Part shown: positions 1-6,927 of the stretch, in pieces | How positions within the stretch are numbered: the stretch's first letter is position 1 | Layout: each line of letters opens with the position of its first letter | Origin: Proteobacteria bacterium UBA1847 | Lineage (GTDB): Bacteria > Pseudomonadota > Gammaproteobacteria > Steroidobacterales > Woeseiaceae | Length of the DNA: 9,454 nucleotides | NCBI GenBank assembly: GCA_002338605.1 | Contig: DDIP01000269.1 | Span: forward strand, 1,317 to 10,770 | Direction of reading: 5' to 3' | Translations under genes and position numbers: made by a program | Notes under the pieces: model-generated | Told to the model about the DNA's origin: nothing | Seen by the model: the letters and a program-made list of their open reading frames with translations, nothing else | The model's database searches: none

Positions 1-575
1 ACATCCGCGACAGCGGCCTGCCGTTCAGCCGCCTGCGCATCGATTTTTGCGCGGCTTGCCTGCACCACAGGGTCTGGATCTGACTGCAGCGGCAGTACCG
101 CTTCTTCGAGGCTGGCCGCTTCGGCCCGGGCCGCCGCAATTTCGGAGGCGATTTCGCTTGCTCGTGAAAAAAGATCAGCCTCGCGAGCTCGCAGCGTTTC
201 CAGGCTTGCATCCAGCGATGCACGCTCTGCCTGCAGTTGACTCAATTGTGTATCAATGAAATTGACGGAAACGTCATCCGGAATTTCAAGCGGTGCACCC
301 TGCTGTACCCGATTGAGTTCAATCGCAAGATCTTCCAGCGTTGCCTCGGCGGTGGCCGCAGCTGCCAGGTATCCCTTGACAGCCTCGGCTCTATCGCTGG
401 CCCGCTGCGCGATTTGTTGCGCTTCGTTGAGATGCGCAATTGCCGTGGAACGTTTTTCTTCACTGATCGACGCGTCGGCGCGCAACGCTTCAATCCGGGT
501 GGCGATTTCCGATGGCTCCTGCGCAAGCGCAGCCACCGACCACAGCAAACCAACAACAATCGTTTTGTAATTCAA
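1..575 (-). CDS. N-terminal part of a probable MscK/MscM-type mechanosensitive channel (MscS porin-like periplasmic domain), cut by the window edge
   Basis: The frame is open from a TTG at 575-573 to the window edge, giving 191 residues of a longer protein. The first residues (MNYKTIVVGLLWSVAALAQE) form a signal peptide with a good ALA|Q cleavage site after residue 18. The rest is Ala/Glu/Gln-rich amphipathic helix: two coiled-coil blocks (about residues 20-90 and 105-160) around a Pro-containing turn (GAPLEIPDD). This layout resembles the MscS porin domain at the periplasmic N-terminus of E. coli MscM (YjeP) and MscK, including a block like NQEILQVSSQLLDKSRQAQQ of MscM. The TTG start is chosen because AGGAA lies 7 nt upstream, the signal peptide begins there, and no ATG in this frame precedes the mature part. 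It begins 14 bp after the outer-membrane factor gene, so co-transcription is likely. The pore-forming MscS domain would lie outside the window and is unseen; another exported coiled-coil protein remains possible. Confidence 0.7.
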   Translation of the reverse strand, partial: MNYKTIVVGLLWSVAALAQEPSEIATRIEALRADASISEEKRSTAIAHLNEAQQIAQRASDRAEAVKGYLAAAATAEATLEDLAIELNRVQQGAPLEIPDDVSVNFIDTQLSQLQAERASLDASLETLRAREADLFSRASEIASEIAAARAEAASLEEAVLPLQSDPDPVVQASRAKIDAQAAERQAAVAD

Positions 576-582
576 GAGCGTA

Positions 583-587
583 TTCCT
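583..587 (-). promoter_or_regulatory. Ribosome binding site deciding the TTG start of the channel-like gene
   Basis: AGGAA on the minus strand (587-583) lies 7 nt before the TTG at 575-573 and directly after the TAG stop (592-590) of the preceding gene. It supports TTG as the true start, which the signal peptide also requires. Confidence 0.6.
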
Positions 588-589
588 GC

Positions 590-1990
590 CTACTGAACCT
601 TCGGCGGATTTCCGCCGAGCGCTATATAAAGCGCAACATGATTGCCGGCTTCGATGCGACGAACCTGCAGCAGTGCCTGCTCAGCTGCAAACAAGCTGCG
701 CTCCGCATCCAGCACCTCGAGGTACCTCACCACGCCTTCGCTGTATCGCTTCTGTGCCAGTTCCGAAAGCCGGCGCTGGGCAACGACACCGCGTTCCTGC
801 GCTGCGACCTGGGCGGCGAGATAGCGTCTCCCGGCCAAGGCATCAGCGACTTCTCTGAACGCCGTCTGTACGGTCTGTTCGTACCGGGCGACCGCGATGT
901 GTTCGCGTGCTTTGGCGACATCAAGACTGGCACGGCGGCGACCAAAGTCAAAAATCGGCAGATTGATCGACGGGCCAAACGTCCATGCGCGGCCATCTTC
1001 CCCAATCAATGCATCGAGTTCCGTTGACGCGTAGCCTGTGTTTCCGGTGAGTTGAATGGATGGAAAAAACGCGGCGCGAGCGGCGCCGATGTTCGCACGA
1101 GCAGCAATCAGGCTTTCTTCCGAAGCACGTATATCGGGCCGTGACTCCAGCAGATTGGACGGCAGGCCTGCCGACAGCGCCGAGACACCCACTTGATTGG
1201 CAAGTGCGTGTGGCATGGGCAGGTCGTCGCCCAGCGGTCCTCCGATCAATACCGTCAACAGGTTGTTAGTCTGTGCGTGTGTCAGGCGCAGCCCGGCCAT
1301 CTCCGCTTGGGCTTGTGTCAGCAGGGTTTCCGCCTGGCGAAATTCAAGCTCCGAAGTCACTCCGGCATCCAGTCGCCGGTGTGCGATGCGTAGCTGGTCA
1401 CTGCGAGCCTGTACCGTGCGCTCGGCAAGTGCAATCCTTTCCTCGGCCTCCAGTGTTGCAAGATACGTGAGCGCAACATCACGGGCCAGCGATAGCTGAA
1501 ACGCTCGAGCAGCTTCGACCGTAGCGAGGTAATTGCGAAGGGCAGACTCGGACAGATTGTGTACCCGCCCCCAAAAATCGAGCTCGAAAGCCGGAATGGC
1601 GAATCCTGCCGTATAGCTTTCGGCGACCCCGGCATTCACCCCGGATGCTGCGATTGACGTTCGGCCACGCTGCGCGCCAGCCGTTCCAGATACGGACGGC
1701 AATCGGCTCGCATGTTGAATGCGATATGCGGCACGTGCTTCGTCGATACGCAGAACGGCTACCTGCATATCGCGATTGTTGACCAGCGCGGTTTCGACCA
1801 GAACTTCAAGTTTTGGATCAACAAAAACCTCATGCCAGTTGAGCTGATGGGCAGCCTGCGATCCCACTTGATCGATCGAATATTCCGTCGGATAACCGGC
1901 TTCTGTCGGGAGCGCCGGCCGGATGTGTTCCGGTGCCAGCTGACAGGCGCCAAGCAAACCGAGAACCACGAACAACAACGACTTACCCAT
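590..1990 (-). CDS. Outer-membrane efflux lipoprotein, OprM/NodT family (TolC-like channel of RND pump)
   Basis: This 466-residue protein is the outer-membrane exit duct of the tripartite pump encoded with it; the length is normal for OprM-type factors. The N-terminus is a lipoprotein signal with lipobox LGAC, so Cys16 would be acylated. The next residue is Gln, not Asp, which fits sorting to the outer membrane. Two outer-membrane efflux repeats follow: about 58-245, with the ELDFWGRV segment near 136-143, and about 280-455, with the family hallmarks LLESRPDIRASE (280-291), GAARAAFFPSIQLTG (302-316), LPIFDFGRR (344-352) and YLEVLDAERSL (423-433). Each repeat is mostly long helices, as expected for the periplasmic tunnel, with a beta segment for the barrel. 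The ATG start overlaps the 3' end of the pump gene by 8 bp and has GGGGAGA (2003-1997) 6 nt upstream. The protein ends at NPPKVQ, without the Trp often seen after the final Gly-rich turn in this family. Confidence 0.95.
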   Translation of the reverse strand: MGKSLLFVVLGLLGACQLAPEHIRPALPTEAGYPTEYSIDQVGSQAAHQLNWHEVFVDPKLEVLVETALVNNRDMQVAVLRIDEARAAYRIQHASRLPSVSGTAGAQRGRTSIAASGVNAGVAESYTAGFAIPAFELDFWGRVHNLSESALRNYLATVEAARAFQLSLARDVALTYLATLEAEERIALAERTVQARSDQLRIAHRRLDAGVTSELEFRQAETLLTQAQAEMAGLRLTHAQTNNLLTVLIGGPLGDDLPMPHALANQVGVSALSAGLPSNLLESRPDIRASEESLIAARANIGAARAAFFPSIQLTGNTGYASTELDALIGEDGRAWTFGPSINLPIFDFGRRRASLDVAKAREHIAVARYEQTVQTAFREVADALAGRRYLAAQVAAQERGVVAQRRLSELAQKRYSEGVVRYLEVLDAERSLFAAEQALLQVRRIEAGNHVALYIALGGNPPKVQ

Positions 1991-4900
1991 CGGCGGTCTC
2001 CCCGGACGCCGCGTTCGTTGTCATGGCCGGGCCGCCGCGCGAAATCCAGCGCCGCACGGCGAGGTAGCTCAGTGGAATAAAGAAGAGACCGAGCAAGGTT
2101 GCGGCAATCACACCTCCCATAACACCGGTTCCAACTGCAATGCGACTTGCAGCACCAGCGCCCGTCGAAATGGCAAGCGGTACCATGCCAAGTATGAATG
2201 CGAGAGACGTCATGATGATAGGTCGCAAACGCAGCTTCACCGCATTCATCGTCGCGTCGAACAGGCTTTTGCCAAGCTCCTCCTCCTCGATCGCAAACTC
2301 AACGATCAGAATCGCATTCTTTGCAGCGAGGCCGATGATTGTAATCAGGCCGACGTTGAAATAGATGTCGGCCGGCAGGCCGCGAGCAAATGAAAATACC
2401 ACCGCGCCGAGTACACCAAGCGGTACGATCAGCAGTACTGCAAGCGGAATCGACCAGCTCTCGTACAGCGCCGCAAGCAACAGGAACACCACAACCAGGG
2501 AAAACGCCAACAGCATGCCGACCTGACCCGCAGACTGTTTTTCCTCGTAGGACATGCCGGTCCATTCGAAGCCGAACCCATCCGGAAGCTGTGCGGCCAG
2601 GCGTTCCATTTCATTCATCGCCTCGCCGCTGGAATAACCCGTCGCCGGCATGCCGGAGATGGTAGTCGACGGGTAACCGTTAAATCGATTGAGTTGCGGC
2701 GTACCCGCTGTCCACTCAACCGATGTAAATGCGCCAAAAGGAACCATGGCGCCAGCAGCACTTCGCACCCGCAAATTCAGAATATCGTCAGGTGTCATTC
2801 GAAACGGTGCATCCGCCTGTAGCAGGACGCGCAAAATTCGACCGTCGCGCGCGAAGTCGTTCGCGTACGAGCTACCCATCGCGATCGAAAGTGTCTGGTT
2901 CACATCGCCGATTGAAAGTTCAAGTGCGCGCACCTTGGTGCGATCAACATTGACACGCAACTGAGGCGCATCGGGCAAACCCTCCGGTCGTACCTGGGCA
3001 AGCAACGGGCTGGTGCCCGCATCGCCGAGCAACTGGTTACGTGCGTTGATCAGTGCCTCGCGACCTTGACCTGCCCGATCCTGCAGGATGAATGTGAAGC
3101 CGCTTGCGACGCCGAGCTCACGTATCGCCGGGGGGCTAAGCGTAAAAATAAATGCCTCTTTAACCTGCGACAAAGCCGTCATTGCACGATCCGCAAGCGA
3201 TGCCGCGCTGTTCTCCGCTCCCTTGCGATCATCCCAGGGATGCAGCGACACGAATGCCATCGCATTGGCCTGACCGCTGCCGTAAAAGCTGAAGCCGCGA
3301 ACGACGGTGACCCTGGCGACTTGTGGTTGATTCCGATAAAAGTCCTTGACCTGCTCGATCGCTTCGCTGGTGCGTCCCATCGTCGCGCCGGGCGGTGCCT
3401 GAATAACCGTGAAGACACTGCCCTGATCTTCGGTCGGCAGAAAACTGCCTGGCAATCGCCCGAATAACACGACCGTGATGCCAACCATCGCGACAAACAA
3501 GGCTATGAATCGCAAAGGTCGCAACAGAATTTTTCCGACCGATTGCTGGTAACTTTGTGTCGTTCGTGCGAACCAGCGATTGAAGCCGGAGAAAAACGCC
3601 CGCGCACGCCCGGGCCGAACAACGTCGTCAGCCTTTGTCACGTGAGTCTTGAGCAGGGTCGCACACAGCGCAGGCGTCAAGGTAAAGGCCAGCAAGGCAG
3701 AAAAGCCGATTGAAACAGCAAGTGTCAGTGAAAACTGGCGATAGATGCCGCCGGTCGATCCAGGAAAAAATGCCATTGGCACAAATACCGAAACCAATAC
3801 CAGCGTAATGCCGACAATGGCTGACGTGATTTGCCCCATCGCCTTGACCGTTGCGTCATAGGGCGAAAGCCCCTCTTCGGCCATCACTCGCTCGACGTTC
3901 TCAACGACAACAATTGCATCATCGACCAGAATACCGATGGCAAGCACCATCGCGAACAATGTCAGTACGTTTATCGAAAAGCCAAACAGCCACAATCCGA
4001 CACAGCCACCTGCCAGTGCTATCGGAACGACGATCGTCGGAATGAGAGTGGCACGCCAGTTTTGCAAAAACAGAAACATGACCAGGACGATCAGCAGCAT
4101 CGCCTCAGCCAGTGTGATTAACACCTCCTCGACGGAAATTCTGATGAATGGCGTTGTATCGTAGGGCACTGTCCAACCAATGTCCTGCGGAAAGGACTTC
4201 TCGAGTTCGGCCATACGATTGCGGACGCCGGCCGCCGCGGAAAGTGCGTTTGCACCGCTTGTCAGTTGCACTGCCATGCCGGCAGCGGGATTGCCGTTGA
4301 CCTCCAGGTTAAACAGGTAACTCTGCGCACCGAGTTCGACGCGGGCAACGTCTCCGAGCGTCACGGCCGAGCCGTCGGGATTGGAGCGCAGAATAATCGA
4401 CGCGAACTCATCGGCTGTGGTAAATCGGCTCTGCGTCAGTACCGTCGCGTTAATTTCGTAGCCGTCCGCTACCGGCTGGTCGCCGAGCGAACCGCCGGGC
4501 GACTGACTGTTCTGTTCTCTGACTGCAAGTAGCGCATCCGCAGGAGACAAGCTGTATCCGGCCAGCTTGTCGGGATCGAGCCAGATTCGCATGGCATATT
4601 CAGAAGAAAACGACCGAATTTCACCGACGCCCGGTACACGCCGCAATTCGTCGACGACACGAGACGTTGCAAAACTGCCAAGCTCCAGGGTACCCATTTC
4701 GCCAGATTTTGAGGTCAACGCGATGATCATCATGAACCCTGCAGAAGCCTTATTCACCCGGATGCCCTGGCGTCGTACCTCTTCGGGGAGCCTTTGCTCG
4801 ACTGTCTGCAACCTGTTCTGAACATCGACCTGCGCGAGATCAATGTCCGTTCCGGAATCGAACGTCACGGTAATCGTCGCGGTACCGTTCGATTGGCTGC

Positions 4901-5144
4901 TGGATGACATGTAGAGAAAGCCTTCCACGCCGTTCAGGGCCTGCTCGATGACCTGGGTTACGTTGGTTTCAAGCACTGACGCGTCGGCGCCCGGATAGGT
5001 GACCGTTACCGACAAGGATGGCGGTGCGATCGACGGGTATTGCTCCACTGGCAAATCGCGCAAGGCGCTTGCGCCAGCAAGCAGGATTGTGAGTGCGACT
5101 ACCCAGGCAAAGATGGGCCTGTCGATAAAAAATTTAGGGCTCAT
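1983..5144 (-). CDS. RND multidrug efflux pump inner-membrane subunit, HAE1 family (AcrB/MexB type)
   Basis: This 1053-residue proton/drug antiporter is close in length to AcrB (1049). It starts with the family opening FFIDRPIFAWV and has TM1 (about 10-28), a large periplasmic loop, TM2-TM6 (about 340-500), TM7 (about 543-562), a second periplasmic loop, and TM8-TM12 (about 873-1032). The proton relay is complete: Asp408 and Asp409 in GILVDDAIVVVENV (TM4), Lys942 in GLAAKNAILIVEF (TM10), and Arg972 and Thr979 in the LRLRPIIMTS segment (TM11), matching AcrB D407/D408, K940, R971 and T978. Phenylalanines of the AcrB distal pocket also have counterparts: Phe137, Phe179, Phe618, Phe620 and Phe631. 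This argues for hydrophobic or amphiphilic drug-like substrates rather than metal ions (HME) or lipids (HAE2). The start overlaps the adaptor stop (ATGA) and no strong Shine-Dalgarno precedes it, so translation is probably coupled. The exact substrate cannot be deduced. Confidence 0.97.
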   Translation of the reverse strand: MSPKFFIDRPIFAWVVALTILLAGASALRDLPVEQYPSIAPPSLSVTVTYPGADASVLETNVTQVIEQALNGVEGFLYMSSSSQSNGTATITVTFDSGTDIDLAQVDVQNRLQTVEQRLPEEVRRQGIRVNKASAGFMMIIALTSKSGEMGTLELGSFATSRVVDELRRVPGVGEIRSFSSEYAMRIWLDPDKLAGYSLSPADALLAVREQNSQSPGGSLGDQPVADGYEINATVLTQSRFTTADEFASIILRSNPDGSAVTLGDVARVELGAQSYLFNLEVNGNPAAGMAVQLTSGANALSAAAGVRNRMAELEKSFPQDIGWTVPYDTTPFIRISVEEVLITLAEAMLLIVLVMFLFLQNWRATLIPTIVVPIALAGGCVGLWLFGFSINVLTLFAMVLAIGILVDDAIVVVENVERVMAEEGLSPYDATVKAMGQITSAIVGITLVLVSVFVPMAFFPGSTGGIYRQFSLTLAVSIGFSALLAFTLTPALCATLLKTHVTKADDVVRPGRARAFFSGFNRWFARTTQSYQQSVGKILLRPLRFIALFVAMVGITVVLFGRLPGSFLPTEDQGSVFTVIQAPPGATMGRTSEAIEQVKDFYRNQPQVARVTVVRGFSFYGSGQANAMAFVSLHPWDDRKGAENSAASLADRAMTALSQVKEAFIFTLSPPAIRELGVASGFTFILQDRAGQGREALINARNQLLGDAGTSPLLAQVRPEGLPDAPQLRVNVDRTKVRALELSIGDVNQTLSIAMGSSYANDFARDGRILRVLLQADAPFRMTPDDILNLRVRSAAGAMVPFGAFTSVEWTAGTPQLNRFNGYPSTTISGMPATGYSSGEAMNEMERLAAQLPDGFGFEWTGMSYEEKQSAGQVGMLLAFSLVVVFLLLAALYESWSIPLAVLLIVPLGVLGAVVFSFARGLPADIYFNVGLITIIGLAAKNAILIVEFAIEEEELGKSLFDATMNAVKLRLRPIIMTSLAFILGMVPLAISTGAGAASRIAVGTGVMGGVIAATLLGLFFIPLSYLAVRRWISRGGPAMTTNAASGETADG
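1997..2003 (-). promoter_or_regulatory. Ribosome binding site of the outer-membrane factor gene, inside the pump gene
   Basis: GGGGAGA on the minus strand (2003-1997) lies 6 nt before the ATG at 1990-1988, within the last codons of the pump gene. It supports this start and independent ribosome loading despite the 8-bp overlap. Confidence 0.55.
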
Positions 5145-6295
5145 TTCGAAATGCCGGCCGTGTCCGAAGGTTCATCCCCTGCAACCACAACCTGTTGCCC
5201 CGGCCTGATTTTTTGCAGGCCATCTACAATAACGCGTTCGCCGCCGTTCAATCCTTCGGTCACCAACCAGGAATTCTCGGAAAGGTTGCCAAGAACAACC
5301 GACCGTGCTTCAACAATGTCACCGGCGCCAACAATCATCAGGCTGGCACCCTGTGGCGACAGCTGCACCGCTCGTTGTGGTACCAGCAGCGCTTCCGGTC
5401 GGACGCCAGCATCCAGTCTGGCACGTACGAATTGCCCCGGCACGAGTTCGTTGTCAGGGTTCGGAAACCCGGCGCGAATTGCGACCGTCCCCGTCGCCGG
5501 ATCTATTGATAGATTGAAAAAATCGAGGTGCCCGCGGTGCGCGTATTCACTGCCATCTTCCAGTATCAACGTGACGCCTATTCGCTGTAACTCCGGCAAC
5601 TCCAGGCTTCCCTGGGCAATCTCGCGGCGGGTCTTCAGAAGGCCGGCGCTCGACTGGGAGAAGTTGACAAAAACCGTATCCAGTTGCTCGATTGTCGTTA
5701 GGAGTGTTGCCGCTGTGGCGCTGACGAGTGCACCTTCGGTTACCTGTGCACGTCCTGCGCGGCCGGCGATCGGCGCGGTAACGGTTGCAAAACTGAGACT
5801 CAACTGCGCGCTCTCCAATTGTGCTGCAACTTGTGCTTCATCTGCCTGTGCAGTGCGCAGTCGCGCGACCGCCGCATCAAATTCCTGCTCGCTGATTGCC
5901 TGTTCCGCGACGAGGCCTTTAAACCGTGTAACGTCCTGCTCAGCATTGGCAACGGTCGCCCTTGCTCGCGCAAGCGCCGCCTTCGCTGCATTGACGTTGG
6001 CCTGAAGCTCCCGCGGGTCAATCTGAAAGAGTTCCTGTCCCTCGACCACATCGACACCTTCTTCGTACAGGCGCCGCTCAATGATACCGTTGACTCTTGC
6101 GCGTACTTCCGCCGTTCGAACTGCCTGAACCCGGCCCGGGAACTCAACAACGTTTTCAGCCACTTGTGGATCGGCTACGACAATGCCTACCTCGACCAGT
6201 GGCGACTGCTGCGGAACGGCTTTTGGACCGCAGGCAGGAAGAAACGAGATCAACAGCACCAGGAAAAAAGTGCGGGCTACAAGTTTGAGATTCAT
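5141..6295 (-). CDS. Periplasmic adaptor (membrane fusion) lipoprotein of RND pump, MexA/AcrA type
   Basis: This 384-residue adaptor bridges the pump and the outer-membrane channel. It starts with a lipoprotein signal with lipobox LPAC (Cys22). Domains in order: lipoyl half 1 (about 60-95, VRARVNGIIERRLYEEG then FQIDPREL), alpha-helical hairpin (about 95-168), lipoyl half 2 (about 169-195, TAPIAGRAGRAQVTEGALV), beta-barrel (about 203-297, with FPNPDNELVPGQFVRARL), and membrane-proximal domain (about 300-372, VPQRAVQLSPQG through WLVTEGLNGGERVIVDGL). The hairpin tip carries Arg124, Leu128 and Ser135 in RFKGLVAEQAIS, with exactly the R-x3-L-x6-S spacing used by AcrA to dock onto TolC-type channels. 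The residues after the acylated Cys are Gly-Pro-Lys, without the Asp retention signal found in AcrA; MexA also lacks Asp there. The start overlaps the regulator stop by 4 bp (ATGA) and a modest GGAAG (6310-6306) lies 10 nt upstream. Confidence 0.96.
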   Translation of the reverse strand: MNLKLVARTFFLVLLISFLPACGPKAVPQQSPLVEVGIVVADPQVAENVVEFPGRVQAVRTAEVRARVNGIIERRLYEEGVDVVEGQELFQIDPRELQANVNAAKAALARARATVANAEQDVTRFKGLVAEQAISEQEFDAAVARLRTAQADEAQVAAQLESAQLSLSFATVTAPIAGRAGRAQVTEGALVSATAATLLTTIEQLDTVFVNFSQSSAGLLKTRREIAQGSLELPELQRIGVTLILEDGSEYAHRGHLDFFNLSIDPATGTVAIRAGFPNPDNELVPGQFVRARLDAGVRPEALLVPQRAVQLSPQGASLMIVGAGDIVEARSVVLGNLSENSWLVTEGLNGGERVIVDGLQKIRPGQQVVVAGDEPSDTAGISK

Positions 6296-6753
6296 TTTTT
6301 CTGAGCTTCCATTGCCCGCAGCAGATCCATCGACGAGCTGCGGTAAAGTGAGTAAAAAAGTTCAAGGTCGGCCAGTTTCTTGCTCGCATGCCTGCCCCGG
6401 ATACTGCTGCGTGCTTCCGACACAACCGAAATGGCCTTTTCAAAGCGCTTGATCTGCAATTCAACTAACGCGGCGTAGGGATTGTCCTGGATCGCAAAAT
6501 AATCCTGCCGTTCGCCCGGTACAGACCGTCGCTCGACGATACCCATGAGCTCCAGAATTCGAACATTGGTGCAAAGGCTGCCTTTGCTGATGCGCAGGAT
6601 CTCAACAAGTTCGGCCGCACTGACGGGCCCGTCAGAGACGACCAATGCCGCCCAGATTTGCCCGGCAATGCGGGTAAGTCCGGCTTCCTGGGTAATCTGG
6701 CCCAGCCGTTCGATAAATTCTTGCTTGCCACCGGCATCTTTTTTGCTGGCCAC
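6292..6753 (-). CDS. GbsR/MarR-family winged-helix transcriptional regulator, first gene of the efflux operon
   Basis: This 153-residue DNA-binding protein probably acts as a dimer that controls its own operon. The N-terminal helix has the GbsR-family pattern (FIERLGQITQEAGLTRIAGQ, residues 13-32), followed by IWAALVVSDGPVS and a winged helix-turn-helix: AAELVEILRISKGSLCTNVR (46-65) covers the turn and recognition helix, and VERRSVPGERQDYF (73-86) is the wing. The C-terminal third (about 92-150) is helical and Arg/Lys/Glu-rich, the usual dimerization or effector part. The start is GTG at 6753-6751, chosen because GGGAGGG (6769-6763) lies 9 nt upstream and the family N-terminus follows soon after. 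Its TGA stop overlaps the adaptor ATG. Family members include GbsR and OpcR of Bacillus, which act in choline/glycine-betaine control; the ligand here is unknown. Cys61 in the recognition helix is the only cysteine. I infer repression, and activation cannot be excluded. Confidence 0.9.
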   Translation of the reverse strand: MASKKDAGGKQEFIERLGQITQEAGLTRIAGQIWAALVVSDGPVSAAELVEILRISKGSLCTNVRILELMGIVERRSVPGERQDYFAIQDNPYAALVELQIKRFEKAISVVSEARSSIRGRHASKKLADLELFYSLYRSSSMDLLRAMEAQKK

Positions 6754-6762
6754 TGAAATTCG

Positions 6763-6769
6763 CCCTCCC
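6763..6769 (-). promoter_or_regulatory. Strong ribosome binding site deciding the GTG start of the regulator
   Basis: GGGAGGG on the minus strand (6769-6763) is near-perfect Shine-Dalgarno sequence 9 nt ahead of GTG (6753-6751). It is the strongest such site in the operon and offsets the weaker start codon. Confidence 0.6.
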
Positions 6770-6816
6770 GGGTTGGTTCGAGTTTGTCGCTGAGTTTCAC
6801 GCTGGACTGAGGCCGA

Positions 6817-6845
6817 ATTAGCTCACGTTTTAAACATTTAGTAAA
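6817..6845 (-). promoter_or_regulatory. Candidate sigma-70 promoter of the efflux operon (extended -10)
   Basis: On the minus strand, TTTACT (6845-6840, 4 of 6 to TTGACA) is followed by a 17-bp spacer and GCTAAT (6822-6817, 4 of 6 to TATAAT). A TG at 6825-6824 sits one base before the -10, as in extended -10 promoters. Transcription would start near 6810, leaving a leader of about 55 nt before the regulator GTG. The -35 and part of the spacer lie inside the 18-bp palindrome, so a bound regulator would block RNA polymerase. The elements are individually weak; other AT-rich hexamers nearby are possible. Confidence 0.4.
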
Positions 6846-6870
6846 TACTAAATTTTTAAAATATTTAGCA
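6836..6870. promoter_or_regulatory. Probable operator: perfect 18-bp palindrome plus a third half-site
   Basis: ATTTAGTA (6836-6843) and TACTAAAT (6846-6853) form a perfect inverted repeat around a 2-bp AA centre. After 9 bp of A/T comes ATTTAGCA (6863-6870), a third half-site with one mismatch, which again forms an inverted pair with TACTAAAT. The half-sites thus alternate in direction. The element lies 83 bp upstream of the GbsR-type regulator start and covers the predicted -35. Dimeric winged-helix regulators of the MarR/GbsR type typically bind AT-rich palindromes near their own promoters, so autoregulation is the natural reading. That this regulator binds here is inference. Confidence 0.65.
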
Positions 6871-6890
6871 CGGCAACGCTTTCGCGTCCG
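6871..6890 (-). terminator. Weak hairpin after purL, possible terminator
   Basis: On the minus strand, CGG-ACGC (6890-6884) pairs with GCGT (6879-6876) and CCG (6873-6871) around a GAAA tetraloop, with a 2-nt TG bulge on the 3' side. It starts 38 bp after the purL stop. A short T run (6861-6858) follows only after 9 nt, so it is a poor intrinsic terminator; purL transcripts may read into the efflux operon, or the hairpin may only stabilise the 3' end. Confidence 0.25.
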
Positions 6891-6927
6891 TTTGGCTGGC
6901 GTTACAGCACCGTACACACCGGGAATT

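Noticed and set aside
242..559. Minus-strand 105-codon frame overlapping the channel-like gene, with an ATG start
   Set aside because: Its translation is Arg-rich without pattern, whereas the neighbouring TTG frame has a signal peptide, coiled coils and a ribosome site and stays open to the window edge.
512..1027. Plus-strand open frame of 171 codons opposite the outer-membrane factor
   Set aside because: No family features or signal, and it spans the junction of two well-supported minus-strand genes.
5040..6005. Long plus-strand open frame (321 codons) opposite the adaptor gene
   Set aside because: It is very rich in Ser, Ala, Arg and Cys with no recognisable domain, and lies antisense to a gene with full family conservation. 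Such frames are common opposite GC-rich coding DNA.
6791..6815. CTGAG direct repeats in the leader of the regulator mRNA, considered as a second operator or riboswitch
   Set aside because: Five-base direct repeats are expected by chance, and no stable stem or known riboswitch core is visible.
6465..6917. Minus-strand open frame of 150 codons overlapping the regulator and the intergenic region
   Set aside because: It is a frame-shifted reading of the regulator running through the operator; the Trp/Arg/Ser-rich translation has no family match, unlike the GbsR-type frame.
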